Below are positions 1 through 7,327 of a DNA stretch of 51,474 bases, in pieces. Under the pieces are notes generated by a model, which was not told where the DNA came from, did not search any database, and saw only the letters and a list, made by a program, of their open reading frames with translations. Positions within the stretch are counted from its first letter, which is position 1. Each line of letters opens with the position of its first letter. Source of the stretch: Bacillota bacterium (GTDB lineage Bacteria; Armatimonadota; HRBIN16); assembly GCA_023511455.1 (NCBI GenBank), contig JAIMBJ010000027.1, forward strand, positions 1 through 51,474, in the 5' to 3' direction. The position numbers and the translations under genes are program-made.

Positions 1-165
1 GACTGCACGAAGCGCACAGACTGGCACGGCGGGGGTATCAACATGGTGTTTGCGGATGGTCATGCCCGCTGGGCGCCTTTGGGTGGCATCTACTACCGCA
101 ACTGGAAGCGGGATATGCCCGAGTGGCATCCGAACTGGAACAAGCCCATCACCCAGGACTGGTAG
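1..165 (+). CDS. DUF1559-type prepilin-like protein, C-terminal end (5' cut by window)
   Basis: The first 54 codons are open in frame 1 and end at TAG (163-165). The sequence HGGGINMVFADGHARW is the C-terminal H-x9-DG signature of DUF1559 (SBP_bac_10-like) proteins. These begin with a type IV prepilin-like methylation helix and are exported by type II or type IV pilus-like machinery. The tail is rich in Trp and Tyr (GGIYYRNWKRDMPEWHP). The N-terminal prepilin helix must lie upstream of the window. A second gene of this family, broken by a stop codon, lies at 43101-43910. The exact role of such proteins (pseudopilin, surface or matrix protein) is not known. Identification as the family tail is firm; the rest of the gene cannot be seen. 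Confidence 0.8.
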   Translation, partial: DCTKRTDWHGGGINMVFADGHARWAPLGGIYYRNWKRDMPEWHPNWNKPITQDW

Positions 166-171
166 ACACAC

Positions 172-834
172 TTAGTCGGGAGTGTCGGGTTCGGCTACCG
201 CCTGTTTCTGGTAGTTTTCCAGCTGTTCCAGCAGCAGGCGCATTTTGCGGGCGTGCGTCTCGGCGAGGAAGGGGTATCTTTCTACCAGCCGTACCGCCAG
301 CGCGTAGAACCGCTCGCCGTTCGATTTGAACTCCTGCGCCACGCGCTGCAGCAACGGCATCAGCTGCTCAGGGGCAATGCAGGGCTTCTCCGACTCCTCC
401 AGCTCCTGAAACAGGCGCAACATGCGCAGGGTCAGCGTGTTGAGGGTGAGTTCGTGGTAGACGCCGGTAATGGCAACGTATAACTCCTGTTCCTTCTCAT
501 CGCGGATGGGCAGGGTGATGTACTGCTGCAGGGCGTCGCGCTGGCTGCGCAGAGAGTAGGGCTCGGCAACCCAGCGGTAAAGGGCATCCTGCACCTCCTG
601 CGGAGTGAGTATCTTCGCCTCGTGCGCCTTCAGCCAGCCGTCGATGATGGACTCGATGTAGGCGTTCCACGCGGCGTTGTCCAGTGCCTCCACCACGAGA
701 CGGTGCAGGATGTCGCGGCGACGCGATTCCTCGCGCGTGCGCTCGCGGAACACCTCCCAGCGCTTGAACAGAAAGTAAGTGCCTGCCGCACTTCCTGCCC
801 CGATGATTGCCCCAACAATCAGCGAACTATCCAT
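172..834 (-). CDS. Hypothetical membrane-anchored protein
   Basis: A 220-residue protein that I do not recognise. Residues about 4-23 (LIVGAIIGAGSAAGTYFLFK) form a single N-terminal membrane segment, followed by a strongly basic and acidic stretch with many Arg and Glu (REESRRRD), then a long helical region of about 170 residues with no obvious motif. The topology suggests an inner-membrane anchor with a cytoplasmic helical body. Its start has an AAGGA-type ribosome site (AGAAGGACAGG before ATG). It lies 23 bases downstream of the 114-residue gene at 858-1202 and reads the same way, so it may be the last gene of the NAD-synthesis operon. Function unknown. Confidence 0.7.
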   Translation of the reverse strand: MDSSLIVGAIIGAGSAAGTYFLFKRWEVFRERTREESRRRDILHRLVVEALDNAAWNAYIESIIDGWLKAHEAKILTPQEVQDALYRWVAEPYSLRSQRDALQQYITLPIRDEKEQELYVAITGVYHELTLNTLTLRMLRLFQELEESEKPCIAPEQLMPLLQRVAQEFKSNGERFYALAVRLVERYPFLAETHARKMRLLLEQLENYQKQAVAEPDTPD

Positions 835-857
835 CCTGTCCTTCTGTTCGTGACTTC

Positions 858-1202
858 CTACCGCAAAAACTCTGCTTCAATCCATTCGCGGTTTTCGGGC
901 AGTACGCGACCACCCAGCTGCATATCTATCACCACGCCACCCAGCCGTTGCGCAAGGTAGAAGGCGATGTCCATCGCCTGCCGGATGATCTCGACTCGCC
1001 GGTCCTCGCGTGCCCGCACCGCAATCAGTATAATCCCCGGACTTTCTGGCGAGCCAACGTCTACCCATACGGTTCCCTCTGCATTGGCGGCGATACAGCC
1101 TCCCTCGCTGGCGTTCAGCCCGATGGCTTGCAGAGCACCCTCTACCTCTTCCCAGCACCACTCGGTGTCTTCGTCTTCGGGTTCGATCATCAGGTCATAC
1201 AT
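858..1202 (-). CDS. Hypothetical small acidic protein coupled to nadE
   Basis: A 114-residue soluble protein with an acidic start (EPEDEDTEWCWEEVE) and an alternating strand and helix pattern (GTVWVDV, GIILIAVRA, then a helix around AMDIAFYLAQRLG). The size and pattern recall the YbjN / type III secretion chaperone-like fold, but this is only an impression. Its ATG shares one base with the TGA of nadE (TGATG at 1200-1204), the classic arrangement for translational coupling, so it is almost certainly expressed with nadE. No catalytic motif is seen. Function unknown. Confidence 0.7.
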   Translation of the reverse strand: MYDLMIEPEDEDTEWCWEEVEGALQAIGLNASEGGCIAANAEGTVWVDVGSPESPGIILIAVRAREDRRVEIIRQAMDIAFYLAQRLGGVVIDMQLGGRVLPENREWIEAEFLR

Positions 1203-2065
1203 CAGTAGTCCACCGGACGCAAATAGTAGTCATTGATCGACGTGGTGGAGAGCATGGCGGTGGTCGGCAGGTGACGTTTCCAGTGTGTGCTCTCCAGCCG
1301 TGCTTTGACCAGAAGTATCTTCTCGCGCGGATAGCCCATCTCCTCAATCTGCTCCACGCGATACCCGCGCAACAGGAAGTACAGTATCTGGTCAGCAAGG
1401 TGGTAGGAGATACCCAGGTCGTCCTCGTCTGTCTGCCCGACAATCAGGTCGGCAGAGGCGGGCTTGGACACAATCACCTCTGGCACACCCAGATACCGCG
1501 CCAGCTGCCACACCTGCGTCTTGAACAGGTCGCCCAGCGGGTTAATGGGGGGCGAGTCGTCGGCGTGCCACGTGAAGTAGCCAAACAGCCGCTCCGTCTT
1601 ATTGCCGGTACCCACAGGCAGGGCGTTCAGCTTCGCGGAGAGGTCAAACAGCACAATCATGCGCATTCGCGCCATCACGTTGCCGCGTCGTCTACCGTCG
1701 GCATCGGGTTCGTACTGCAGATAACCGTCCACGGCAGGCGTGATGTCTATCGTGCGCGAGTGGATGCCCAGCTGGTCTATCACCAGCTGCGCGTGTTCCA
1801 GGCTCTCCGTGCTGCTGGTGCGGTAAGGCATACGGATGCCCCACACATTCTCTGCACCCAGAGCACGAGCGCACAAGAACGCCGTCACTGATGAGTCGAC
1901 CCCACCGGACAGTCCCACCACGGCGCGGTAGAACCCCCGTCGGCGTATCATCTCGTCGCGCAGGAACTCTACCAGCCACTCGGTGACCAGCGGTGCATTG
2001 ATGCGCAGCAGCTCCTCGGCGTCGTGTGTGCGCTCAGGGGCTTGGATGACTTCCAGTTTGCTCAT
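1202..2065 (-). CDS. nadE: NAD+ synthetase, synthetase domain only
   Basis: 287 residues. The protein carries the PP-loop ATP pyrophosphatase signature SGGVDSS (residues 53-59), followed by the NadE pattern GTGNKTERLFGYFTWHADD and NPLGDLFKTQVWQLARYLGVP. The enzyme adenylates nicotinic acid adenine dinucleotide and amidates it to NAD+. Only the synthetase domain is present here, with no N-terminal nitrilase-type glutaminase domain. That function is supplied by the gene just upstream, whose stop overlaps this ATG by four bases (ATGA, 2062-2065). The two together correspond to the domains of a glutamine-dependent NAD synthetase split over two genes. NadE is confident; that the pair works as one complex is inference. 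Confidence 0.95.
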   Translation of the reverse strand: MSKLEVIQAPERTHDAEELLRINAPLVTEWLVEFLRDEMIRRRGFYRAVVGLSGGVDSSVTAFLCARALGAENVWGIRMPYRTSSTESLEHAQLVIDQLGIHSRTIDITPAVDGYLQYEPDADGRRRGNVMARMRMIVLFDLSAKLNALPVGTGNKTERLFGYFTWHADDSPPINPLGDLFKTQVWQLARYLGVPEVIVSKPASADLIVGQTDEDDLGISYHLADQILYFLLRGYRVEQIEEMGYPREKILLVKARLESTHWKRHLPTTAMLSTTSINDYYLRPVDY

Positions 2066-2964
2066 TGTCGGTGCCTCGCATGTTGCTCTGCGGCGATTTC
2101 CTGCATCTCTATCAACAGGTCTGCCAGTCCCGCCTCCAGGTCAGCGAGCAGGGGAGCGTTCGCCCGTGCGATCGCTATCTCTTCGGTGTCGATAGTAGCG
2201 GTAATCATTGCTTCCCTCATCAGGGGAGCAGACACCACCACCTGCCCGAAGGGGTTCACCACCATCGAGTTCCCGACGAAGCCCTTGCCTCCCTCAAAGC
2301 CCACCAGGCTGGCGTTCACCACCCACACTCCATGCTCTTCCGCCATGTTACACAGCAGCTGCTGCCACTTCATGGCGTTGCCCACGCTCTCACCGTGAAA
2401 GCCCCTGCCGGGTGAGGCGGCAATCACGTAAAACACCTCGGCTCCCTTCAAGGCGGCGATGGCTCCCGTAATCGAGTGCCACACATCTTCACAGATTAAT
2501 ACGGTGGCGGGACCGAATCGCGTGGGGAATACCTCAATGTTACGCCCTCGCGCCACAAAACGCTTCTCCTGAAACACGCCGTAGGTGGGCAGGAAGAACT
2601 TGCGATGTGTGTGCACAGTGCGGCACGATTCGGACTGTGCGCTGAGGGTGAGGTAGAGGGCGGAGTTATAATACTTACCGTGCCACACCTCATAGAAACC
2701 CAGCACCACATCCAGCGGCTCTGGTCGCGCAAAGGGCAGATAGCGTTTCACCAGCGCCTCCAGTATCTGCTCGCGTGTTCGCGCCGCTTCGCGCACACCG
2801 CCCTCCAGAAAATATCCCGAAGTGATGGTTTCGGGAAACACCACGACATCAGCGGGCACGCCGTCTTCCACAATCTGACGCAATATCTCGGCGACCCTGT
2901 CCAGATTGTGCTCCACATCGCCCTTGCGTGGCTTGAATTGTACGGCGACGACACGGATTTTCAT
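2062..2964 (-). CDS. Nitrilase-superfamily amidohydrolase, probable glutaminase partner of NadE
   Basis: 300 residues of the carbon-nitrogen hydrolase fold. The catalytic Glu-Lys-Cys triad is visible: E45 in VVFPETITSGYF, K122 in HRKFFLPTYGVFQEKRF and C158 in VLICEDVW. The sequence around K122 and C158 closely resembles the glutaminase domain of glutamine-dependent NAD synthetases more than general nitrilases. The gene overlaps nadE by four bases and precedes it, so it most likely supplies ammonia from glutamine to NadE. An alternative is a free-standing omega-amidase or beta-ureidopropionase-like enzyme, which the nadE coupling makes less likely. The operon promoter is probably at 3198-3227. 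Confidence 0.88.
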   Translation of the reverse strand: MKIRVVAVQFKPRKGDVEHNLDRVAEILRQIVEDGVPADVVVFPETITSGYFLEGGVREAARTREQILEALVKRYLPFARPEPLDVVLGFYEVWHGKYYNSALYLTLSAQSESCRTVHTHRKFFLPTYGVFQEKRFVARGRNIEVFPTRFGPATVLICEDVWHSITGAIAALKGAEVFYVIAASPGRGFHGESVGNAMKWQQLLCNMAEEHGVWVVNASLVGFEGGKGFVGNSMVVNPFGQVVVSAPLMREAMITATIDTEEIAIARANAPLLADLEAGLADLLIEMQEIAAEQHARHRQ

Positions 2965-2973
2965 CTGCAGACC

Positions 2974-3102
2974 TCAGTCCTGCATTTTCAGCCCTGAAAG
3001 AAGTCTGAGCCAATGCTCTACCTGCTCCGTCGTTTCCGGTGTTACCCTGCCCCAAAGTTCCACAAATCGTTCCCGAGACAGGCAACGAGTGCCCTCGCAC
3101 AT
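2974..3102 (-). CDS. Possible small protein of 42 residues ahead of the NAD operon
   Basis: A short frame starting at ATG 3102, with GGAG placed seven bases before it, and ending nine bases before the amidohydrolase gene. The predicted peptide starts MCEGTRCLSRERFVELWG and ends LRLLSGLKMQD; it contains two cysteines early on and an amphipathic helix. The frame continues open upstream towards murB, but that part lies across the leader and lacks a ribosome site. Position, ribosome site and spacing support a real small gene or a leader peptide. No family is recognised and the evidence is only positional. Confidence 0.4.
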   Translation of the reverse strand: MCEGTRCLSRERFVELWGRVTPETTEQVEHWLRLLSGLKMQD

Positions 3103-3130
3103 GATGAAGCTCCGCTTGACCACGCCACCT

Positions 3131-3176
3131 AGTCCGTGCGAAGACGGGCATACGCCTCGTGAAGCTGACACGGACT
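3131..3176 (-). promoter_or_regulatory. Inverted repeat in the 5' leader of the NAD-synthesis operon
   Basis: The transcript from the promoter at 3198-3227 would carry about 90 leader bases before the first possible start (3102). Within it, AGTCCGTG and CACGGACT form an 8-base perfect inverted repeat (arms 3169-3176 and 3131-3138) enclosing 30 bases. The enclosed stretch holds a nested GGC-GTAT-GCC hairpin. The structure ends some 20 bases before the GGAG ribosome site. This could be a regulatory RNA element or a binding site, but I do not recognise a known riboswitch class. Chance pairing is possible. Confidence 0.3.
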
Positions 3177-3197
3177 GTCGTCGTCTGCTACGCAAAA

Positions 3198-3227
3198 AGT
3201 ATCCCATATTGTCTGCGGGCTTGTCAA
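3198..3227 (-). promoter_or_regulatory. Sigma-70 type promoter for the NAD-synthesis operon
   Basis: On the minus strand a perfect TTGACA (3227-3222) is followed after 18 bases by GATACT (3203-3198), preceded by TGG as an extended -10. It lies just beyond the murB stop (3233) and points towards the small frame, amidohydrolase and nadE genes. The position in the only non-coding gap here makes it credible. Confidence 0.6.
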
Positions 3228-3232
3228 CGTTT

Positions 3233-4225
3233 TTACGACCAGTCCCCGACAGTGAGTACCTCCTCTTCGAGCAGAACCCCAAACCTCTCGAAAACCACCT
3301 GCTTGACCAAATCTGCCAGTTTACGGATATCGGTCGCGGTAGCACCTCCGGCATTGATGAGAAAGTTCGCGTGTTTCACAGACACCATTGCCCCTCCAAC
3401 GCGCGTGCCCTTCAGCCCCGCCTCCGCAATCAGGTAACCCGCAGGTACGACGCCCGCCTCTTTCAGTCCGGTAGGCAAACTGTATAGCTTCTGAGCCAGT
3501 TCCACATCATATACGTTCTTGAAGAAGCTGCCCGCCGAGGGGTTGGGGGGCTGTCGTTCGATGCGCCAGCGTTGCAGCTCGCGCGCTTTGGCGAAAATCT
3601 GGCGGCGGTCGCCACGGCGCAGACGCAGGGTTACTGCCAGTATAGCCGCGCGCGGGGGGTCCGGACGGCGCAGGATGCTGTCGCGGTAGGAGAACTGCAT
3701 CCACTCTTGCGTCACCCGCTGGCGTTCGCCCTCTACCACCACGTCTATCGTCTCCACGAGGTCGCCGATGTTTTCGCGGAACGCCCCCGCGTTGGAGATG
3801 AGCGCACCACCCACCGTGCCCGGAATACCCACCGCGAACTCCAGCCCGGACAGCCCCGCCTGCGCGGTTTTGAGGAACAGCAACTGAAAGGGTGCGCCCG
3901 ACTCCGAAAAGGTGATTTCTCCCACCTCGATGCGGCGACAGCAGTTGTATACCACCAGTCCACGGATGCCTTTATCGCTGACCAGCAGGTTGCTACCCAG
4001 TCCCAGGATGAAGGTGGGTACGCAAAGCTGATGCGCAGTGATGACCACCTGTGCGAACTCTTCGATGTCGGTCACCCTGTAGAAAAGGTCGGCGGGACCG
4101 CCCACGCGCAAGGTAGTATAGTTCTTTAGAGGTTCATTCAATCGCAGGTGAGAGGGAACGGGAACCGCCTGCATCAGGCGATGCAGAGCCTCAGACAGCG
4201 GCGTTTGCTGGCGCGGTGTGGTCAC
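3233..4225 (-). CDS. murB: UDP-N-acetylenolpyruvoylglucosamine reductase
   Basis: 330 residues. The enzyme reduces UDP-N-acetylenolpyruvylglucosamine to UDP-MurNAc with NADPH and FAD in cytoplasmic peptidoglycan precursor synthesis. Seen in order: FAD-binding YTTLRVGGPADL (about 37-48), GLGSNLLVSDKGIRG (75-89), GIPGTVGGALISNAGAF (133-149), YRDSIL, and the catalytic serine in PSAGSFFKN (S233), which with its context indicates the shorter type II MurB. AGYLIAEAGLKG and the closing Glu-rich end are also typical. The open frame begins at GTG (4225) with no clear ribosome site. The protein is slightly long for the family, so a start at Met18 is possible. Confidence 0.95.
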   Translation of the reverse strand: MTTPRQQTPLSEALHRLMQAVPVPSHLRLNEPLKNYTTLRVGGPADLFYRVTDIEEFAQVVITAHQLCVPTFILGLGSNLLVSDKGIRGLVVYNCCRRIEVGEITFSESGAPFQLLFLKTAQAGLSGLEFAVGIPGTVGGALISNAGAFRENIGDLVETIDVVVEGERQRVTQEWMQFSYRDSILRRPDPPRAAILAVTLRLRRGDRRQIFAKARELQRWRIERQPPNPSAGSFFKNVYDVELAQKLYSLPTGLKEAGVVPAGYLIAEAGLKGTRVGGAMVSVKHANFLINAGGATATDIRKLADLVKQVVFERFGVLLEEEVLTVGDWS

Positions 4226-4254
4226 AAGTTTCGTCTGCCACCGAAGGAATAAAA

Positions 4255-4347
4255 TGGCGGAGAGGGCGGGATTCGAACCCGCGACCCAGCTCTTCGCCGG
4301 GTACCCGCTTTCGAGGCGGGCGCACTAGGCCACTATGCGACCTCTCC
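4255..4347 (-). tRNA. tRNA-Ser (anticodon CGA)
   Basis: The minus strand reads GGAGAGG...CCTCTCC as a 7-bp acceptor stem, then discriminator G and an encoded CCA (4257-4255). The anticodon stem CCCGC/GCGGG encloses loop CTCGAAA, giving anticodon CGA, which reads UCG. A long variable arm and the TTCGAAT T-loop sequence between CGGG-type stems fit a class II serine tRNA. It lies between the nuclease gene and murB, all on the minus strand. Confidence 0.95.
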
Positions 4348-4448
4348 GCCGTTAAATATACAGCATTTTGGGCGAGGAATCAAGGCGATCGGGGACGCGA
4401 CCTGTGCTATTGTCGCCGCAGGCTTTAGAGTGCGCTACGCGGCAGGGA

Positions 4449-5225
4449 TTAGAGCCGTTCCCAGATGCGCTGGCACAACGGCAGGAAATCGCACTCCTCG
4501 CAGTGCGGGATACGTTTGGGTTCCAGGTACTCGAAGTCGCGGGAGACGATTTCTTCTCCCAGAAGGCGGATGTCTTCGCGAAACTCCGCGAGTTCCTCGT
4601 CGGTGAGGCTGGCACTGGCAAACGCGCCCGTCTGCAGCGCGACGATGGTGGCTATAATGCGACGGTCGGGGTAGAGCTGCTTCAACAGCAGCTGGTAACA
4701 GCACATCGCGAGGTCATCATGCACCTCTTCGGGGGCGACGTCGGTGCGCCAGCTCTTGTAGTCGATAATCTCCAGTGTGCCGTCGGGGTGTTCGTCCACG
4801 CGGTCTACACGCCCTACCAGTGCGAACCTGCCCATGTCCATGCGCAACAACCGTTCCTGCATCAGCAGACGCGGGCGCTGTTCAGGGGGTGTTTGCTGCA
4901 GGCTCTCCTGTGTGCGTGCGTGATACTGCTCCAGCAACGCCGCCGCTACCTGCTGGAACTGCTGCTCTTCGTGCGGCGACTCGTAACCTGCCGCTACCCA
5001 CTGTTGCTGCATCACCTGTTGCAGCTGCTCGACCGTTACGGCTTCCACTCCGCCCGAGGCGTGCAGGTGTTGCAACACCGCGTGCATGGTGGTGCCGAAG
5101 GAGTACTCGCGCTTGGCTCGCATATAGAACTTGCCGCGCGGGTTGAGGTAGGTGTGGTAATACTTCACCTCGCACAGCAGGTAGGTTCGGATACGACTGG
5201 GACTGAGTACCGGCTTGCGTGCCAT
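4449..5225 (-). CDS. PD-(D/E)XK nuclease with Cas4/AddB-like Fe-S cysteines
   Basis: 258 residues of the RecB-family nuclease fold (PDDEXK_1). Motifs: a conserved His in FGTTMHAVLQHL (H48), GRVDRVD (D141) and EIIDYKS (D155 and K157), which are the metal and catalytic residues, then a downstream CCYQLLL helix. Four cysteines have the spacing of an iron-sulphur cluster: C18 in YLLCEVKYY and C242, C245, C251 in HCEECDFLPLC, as in Cas4 and the AddB C-terminal domain. It lies two bases after the ACT-protein gene in the same operon. There is no cas gene, helicase or repeat array nearby, so a CRISPR role is unsupported. A stand-alone DNA repair or processing exonuclease is most likely. Confidence 0.85.
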   Translation of the reverse strand: MARKPVLSPSRIRTYLLCEVKYYHTYLNPRGKFYMRAKREYSFGTTMHAVLQHLHASGGVEAVTVEQLQQVMQQQWVAAGYESPHEEQQFQQVAAALLEQYHARTQESLQQTPPEQRPRLLMQERLLRMDMGRFALVGRVDRVDEHPDGTLEIIDYKSWRTDVAPEEVHDDLAMCCYQLLLKQLYPDRRIIATIVALQTGAFASASLTDEELAEFREDIRLLGEEIVSRDFEYLEPKRIPHCEECDFLPLCQRIWERL

Positions 5226-5227
5226 CG

Positions 5228-5695
5228 TTACACCGCCATCACAGCCGAGACCACATCTTTGAGCGTGCCTCGTTCCTGCAGGGAATGCACAGCCCTGTCG
5301 ACAGCCCGCGTGGCTCCCGTGAGCAAGACCGTTTTGCTGTCTCCGCTTTCCGAGATAATCTCTGTATGCACCTCTCTGGGAAGGTCGGCCATCTTTTCGT
5401 CTGGGCTTACGCGGACGATGGCGATACTGCGGAGTTCGCGCGCGGTGTACGGATACGCTTCTACCTGCACCACCTGCTGCAGGCGGGCAAGGGTGCGCAG
5501 GAGTGTCTCCTTTTTGCGCTCGGTGGCGTGGAAGCTGAGCACAATCGTGCTGGGCGCCTCCAGCAATCCCGCTGCGCTGCTGCCCAGCGTGGTATCCACC
5601 GAGACGCCGCGGCTGGAAAACACCGAGGCGATTGCCGTGAGCGCGCCCGGCTTGTCGTGTACCTTGATCACAAACACCCAGCGCTCATCCACCAT
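5228..5695 (-). CDS. ACT-domain protein, acetolactate synthase small-subunit-like
   Basis: 155 residues. The N-terminal part (VFVIKVHDKPGALTAIASVF with the SSRGVSVDT continuation) is a clear ACT domain of the kind that binds amino acids. The C-terminal half has a second beta-alpha-beta region (LRSIAIVRV, then TEIISESGDSKTVLLTG), resembling the two-domain layout of IlvH/IlvN regulatory subunits. No acetolactate synthase large subunit is in the window. It overlaps the upstream dehydrogenase-like gene by 11 bases and precedes the nuclease by two, so it is co-transcribed with both. It may be a free regulatory ACT protein rather than true IlvH. Confidence 0.75.
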   Translation of the reverse strand: MVDERWVFVIKVHDKPGALTAIASVFSSRGVSVDTTLGSSAAGLLEAPSTIVLSFHATERKKETLLRTLARLQQVVQVEAYPYTARELRSIAIVRVSPDEKMADLPREVHTEIISESGDSKTVLLTGATRAVDRAVHSLQERGTLKDVVSAVMAV

Positions 5696-6752
5696 GTTTC
5701 ATCCACTCCCGCAGCTTACGCTGTACCTGGCTGGCTGCCTGCGTCAGCAATCGCGCCTCATCTTCCCACAGCTGCAACGGAACCACCTGCGACCAGCCGT
5801 TAGTGCCCACCACGATAGGAGCGCCGATGGTGGTGTGGATGCCATAAAACTCGCCATCCAGCCGCACCTGTCCCGCCACCACAATCTCGCGCCCGTCCAT
5901 CAGCGTGCGCACCAGGTCTACCGTGACGTTGGCGGTCGCAACGGCTGTTTTCGCCCCCGACAAATGGGTGAGATAGGGCTTCAACACCACTCGCAGGTCA
6001 GGTGGGAGGCGGTCGACATGCTCAAACGCCTCGCGAATCAGCCCCTGCTGCAGGTAAGCCAGCGTCTGGATTTTTGCCTGCTGCACTTCGGAGGGGAAAT
6101 CGGTCAGCTGACGCTTGCCCCGAAGCCGCGCCGTAATAGACAGCATCTCCTCCATATCCATGCCGTAAATACGCAGGCTACTCCACAGGGGAACCATCTG
6201 TTCGCCGTGTTCGCCCACCACGAAAGCGTGTACCATCTGGCGACGCACACCCACATCGGCAGCGATTTCGCGACGGAATCGCAGCGAGTCCGAGTATGCC
6301 CCGATGCCAATCACCCGATGCCTGCCCAAATAACGGCTGAATATCTCCACGCCCAGCTCCACCGGGTTGGTCACCACGATGACGACCTCGTTGCCGTGTC
6401 CATGCTTCTCGATAGCGCCGGCATAGGCATGAAACACGGGCAGGTTTGCCATCGCCAGTGTATCGCGCGATGGTGCGCTGGCGGCGTCCGTGGGAACCGC
6501 TTGCCCAGCTGCCATCACGATGATGTCACCGACTACCTCATCGGGGTGCAGGGCTACATCTATTTCGGGGGCGATTTCGGCGTAGGCGTCGGACAGGTCG
6601 CTGCGCAAACCGTGTAGCACCCGCTCACTCCTGCCGCCATGCCTGCCCACCAGTTGCAATCGCTCGTTTGGCGACAGCACTCGTTCCGCTACCAGCTGAA
6701 TGGCGATCTCGCGCCCACAGTCGCCGCTTGCTCCGATAATCGATACGTCCAT
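5685..6752 (-). CDS. Malate/lactate dehydrogenase family protein with altered substrate loop
   Basis: 355 residues. N-terminal Rossmann segment SIIGASGDCGREIA (3-16), then VTNPVE (128-132), the catalytic Asp and substrate Arg in YSDSLRFR (D155, R158) and the catalytic His in GEHGEQMVP (H182). These establish the LDH/MDH fold and an intact His-Asp relay. The mobile loop that normally follows the AAG motif with a substrate-binding Arg (PR-K in malate dehydrogenases) reads QAVPTDAASAPSRDTL instead; only the second Arg (R96) is kept. The true substrate may therefore not be malate or lactate. It follows the cobalamin adenosyltransferase by two bases. Confidence 0.85.
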   Translation of the reverse strand: MDVSIIGASGDCGREIAIQLVAERVLSPNERLQLVGRHGGRSERVLHGLRSDLSDAYAEIAPEIDVALHPDEVVGDIIVMAAGQAVPTDAASAPSRDTLAMANLPVFHAYAGAIEKHGHGNEVVIVVTNPVELGVEIFSRYLGRHRVIGIGAYSDSLRFRREIAADVGVRRQMVHAFVVGEHGEQMVPLWSSLRIYGMDMEEMLSITARLRGKRQLTDFPSEVQQAKIQTLAYLQQGLIREAFEHVDRLPPDLRVVLKPYLTHLSGAKTAVATANVTVDLVRTLMDGREIVVAGQVRLDGEFYGIHTTIGAPIVVGTNGWSQVVPLQLWEDEARLLTQAASQVQRKLREWMKHGG

Positions 6753-6754
6753 GT

Positions 6755-7297
6755 CTACAGTTCCCAGATAATGTCCTGTACGCCTTCGGCGGTGTTGACC
6801 GCTCGCGCCATCACAAACAGCAGGTCACCCAGTCGATTCAGATAGGTGAGAATATGCGGATTGCCGGGCTCCACATGGAACAGGCTGACTACGCGCCGCT
6901 CTGCGCGACGGCACACGGTGCGCGCCACGTGCAAAGCCGCTGAGGCAACCGTGCCCCCAGGCAGGATGAAATGATGCAGGGGTTCCAGAGTGTCCTCGAT
7001 CTCGTCAATGTAGTGTTCCAGTTGCTTGACCTGTTGCTCCGAAATGGGCTTGATCACCGGCTTCTTGCCTACCGGAACCGCCAGCTCCGCGCCGATGACG
7101 AACAGCTCGCTCTGCACCTGTTGCAGTATCTGCCGGAATCGCTCATGCAACTGGAGATGCGCGATAGCCAGCCCCAGGTGTGCGTTCAGCTCGTCGACGC
7201 TGCCGTACGCCTCCACGCGGGGCGAGTCCTTACTCACCCGCTGTGCGCCCAGCAAGCCAGTGGTACCGTCGTCGCCTGTTCTGGTGTAGATACGCAT
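6755..7297 (-). CDS. PduO-type ATP:cob(I)alamin adenosyltransferase
   Basis: 180 residues. It transfers adenosyl from ATP to cob(I)alamin to make coenzyme B12. The N-terminal ATP site MRIYTRTGDDGTTGLLG, then VEAYGSVDELNAHLG, and the C-terminal helix CRRAERRVVSL with LNRLGDLLFVMAR are the classic PduO signatures. The open frame extends far upstream (to 8080) but without family similarity. The start at ATG 7297 has the ribosome site GAGGGGAG just before it and matches the family N-terminus exactly. It is first in the operon with the dehydrogenase-like, ACT and nuclease genes; no B12-dependent enzyme is seen nearby. Confidence 0.95.
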   Translation of the reverse strand: MRIYTRTGDDGTTGLLGAQRVSKDSPRVEAYGSVDELNAHLGLAIAHLQLHERFRQILQQVQSELFVIGAELAVPVGKKPVIKPISEQQVKQLEHYIDEIEDTLEPLHHFILPGGTVASAALHVARTVCRRAERRVVSLFHVEPGNPHILTYLNRLGDLLFVMARAVNTAEGVQDIIWEL

Positions 7298-7318
7298 GTC
7301 TCCCCTCGCCGGTACTTG

Positions 7319-7327
7319 ATGATACCA
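7319..7327 (-). promoter_or_regulatory. Candidate extended -10 promoter for the adenosyltransferase operon
   Basis: The minus strand reads TGGTATCAT, an extended -10 (TGn plus TATCAT), about 22 bases before the ATG at 7297. No good -35 sits 17 bases upstream; a TTGACA at 7356-7351 is 26 bases away, too far for normal spacing. Confidence 0.4.

Noticed and set aside
4449-5225. CRISPR-associated Cas4
   Set aside because: No cas1, cas2 or repeat array anywhere in the window; the motif set is shared with non-CRISPR RecB-like nucleases.
4368-6617. A 749-codon plus-strand frame
   Set aside because: It is antisense to three well-supported minus-strand genes (nuclease, ACT protein, dehydrogenase-like) and the tRNA; its product has no motif and is rich in His, Arg and Gln as expected for an antisense reading of GC-rich codons.
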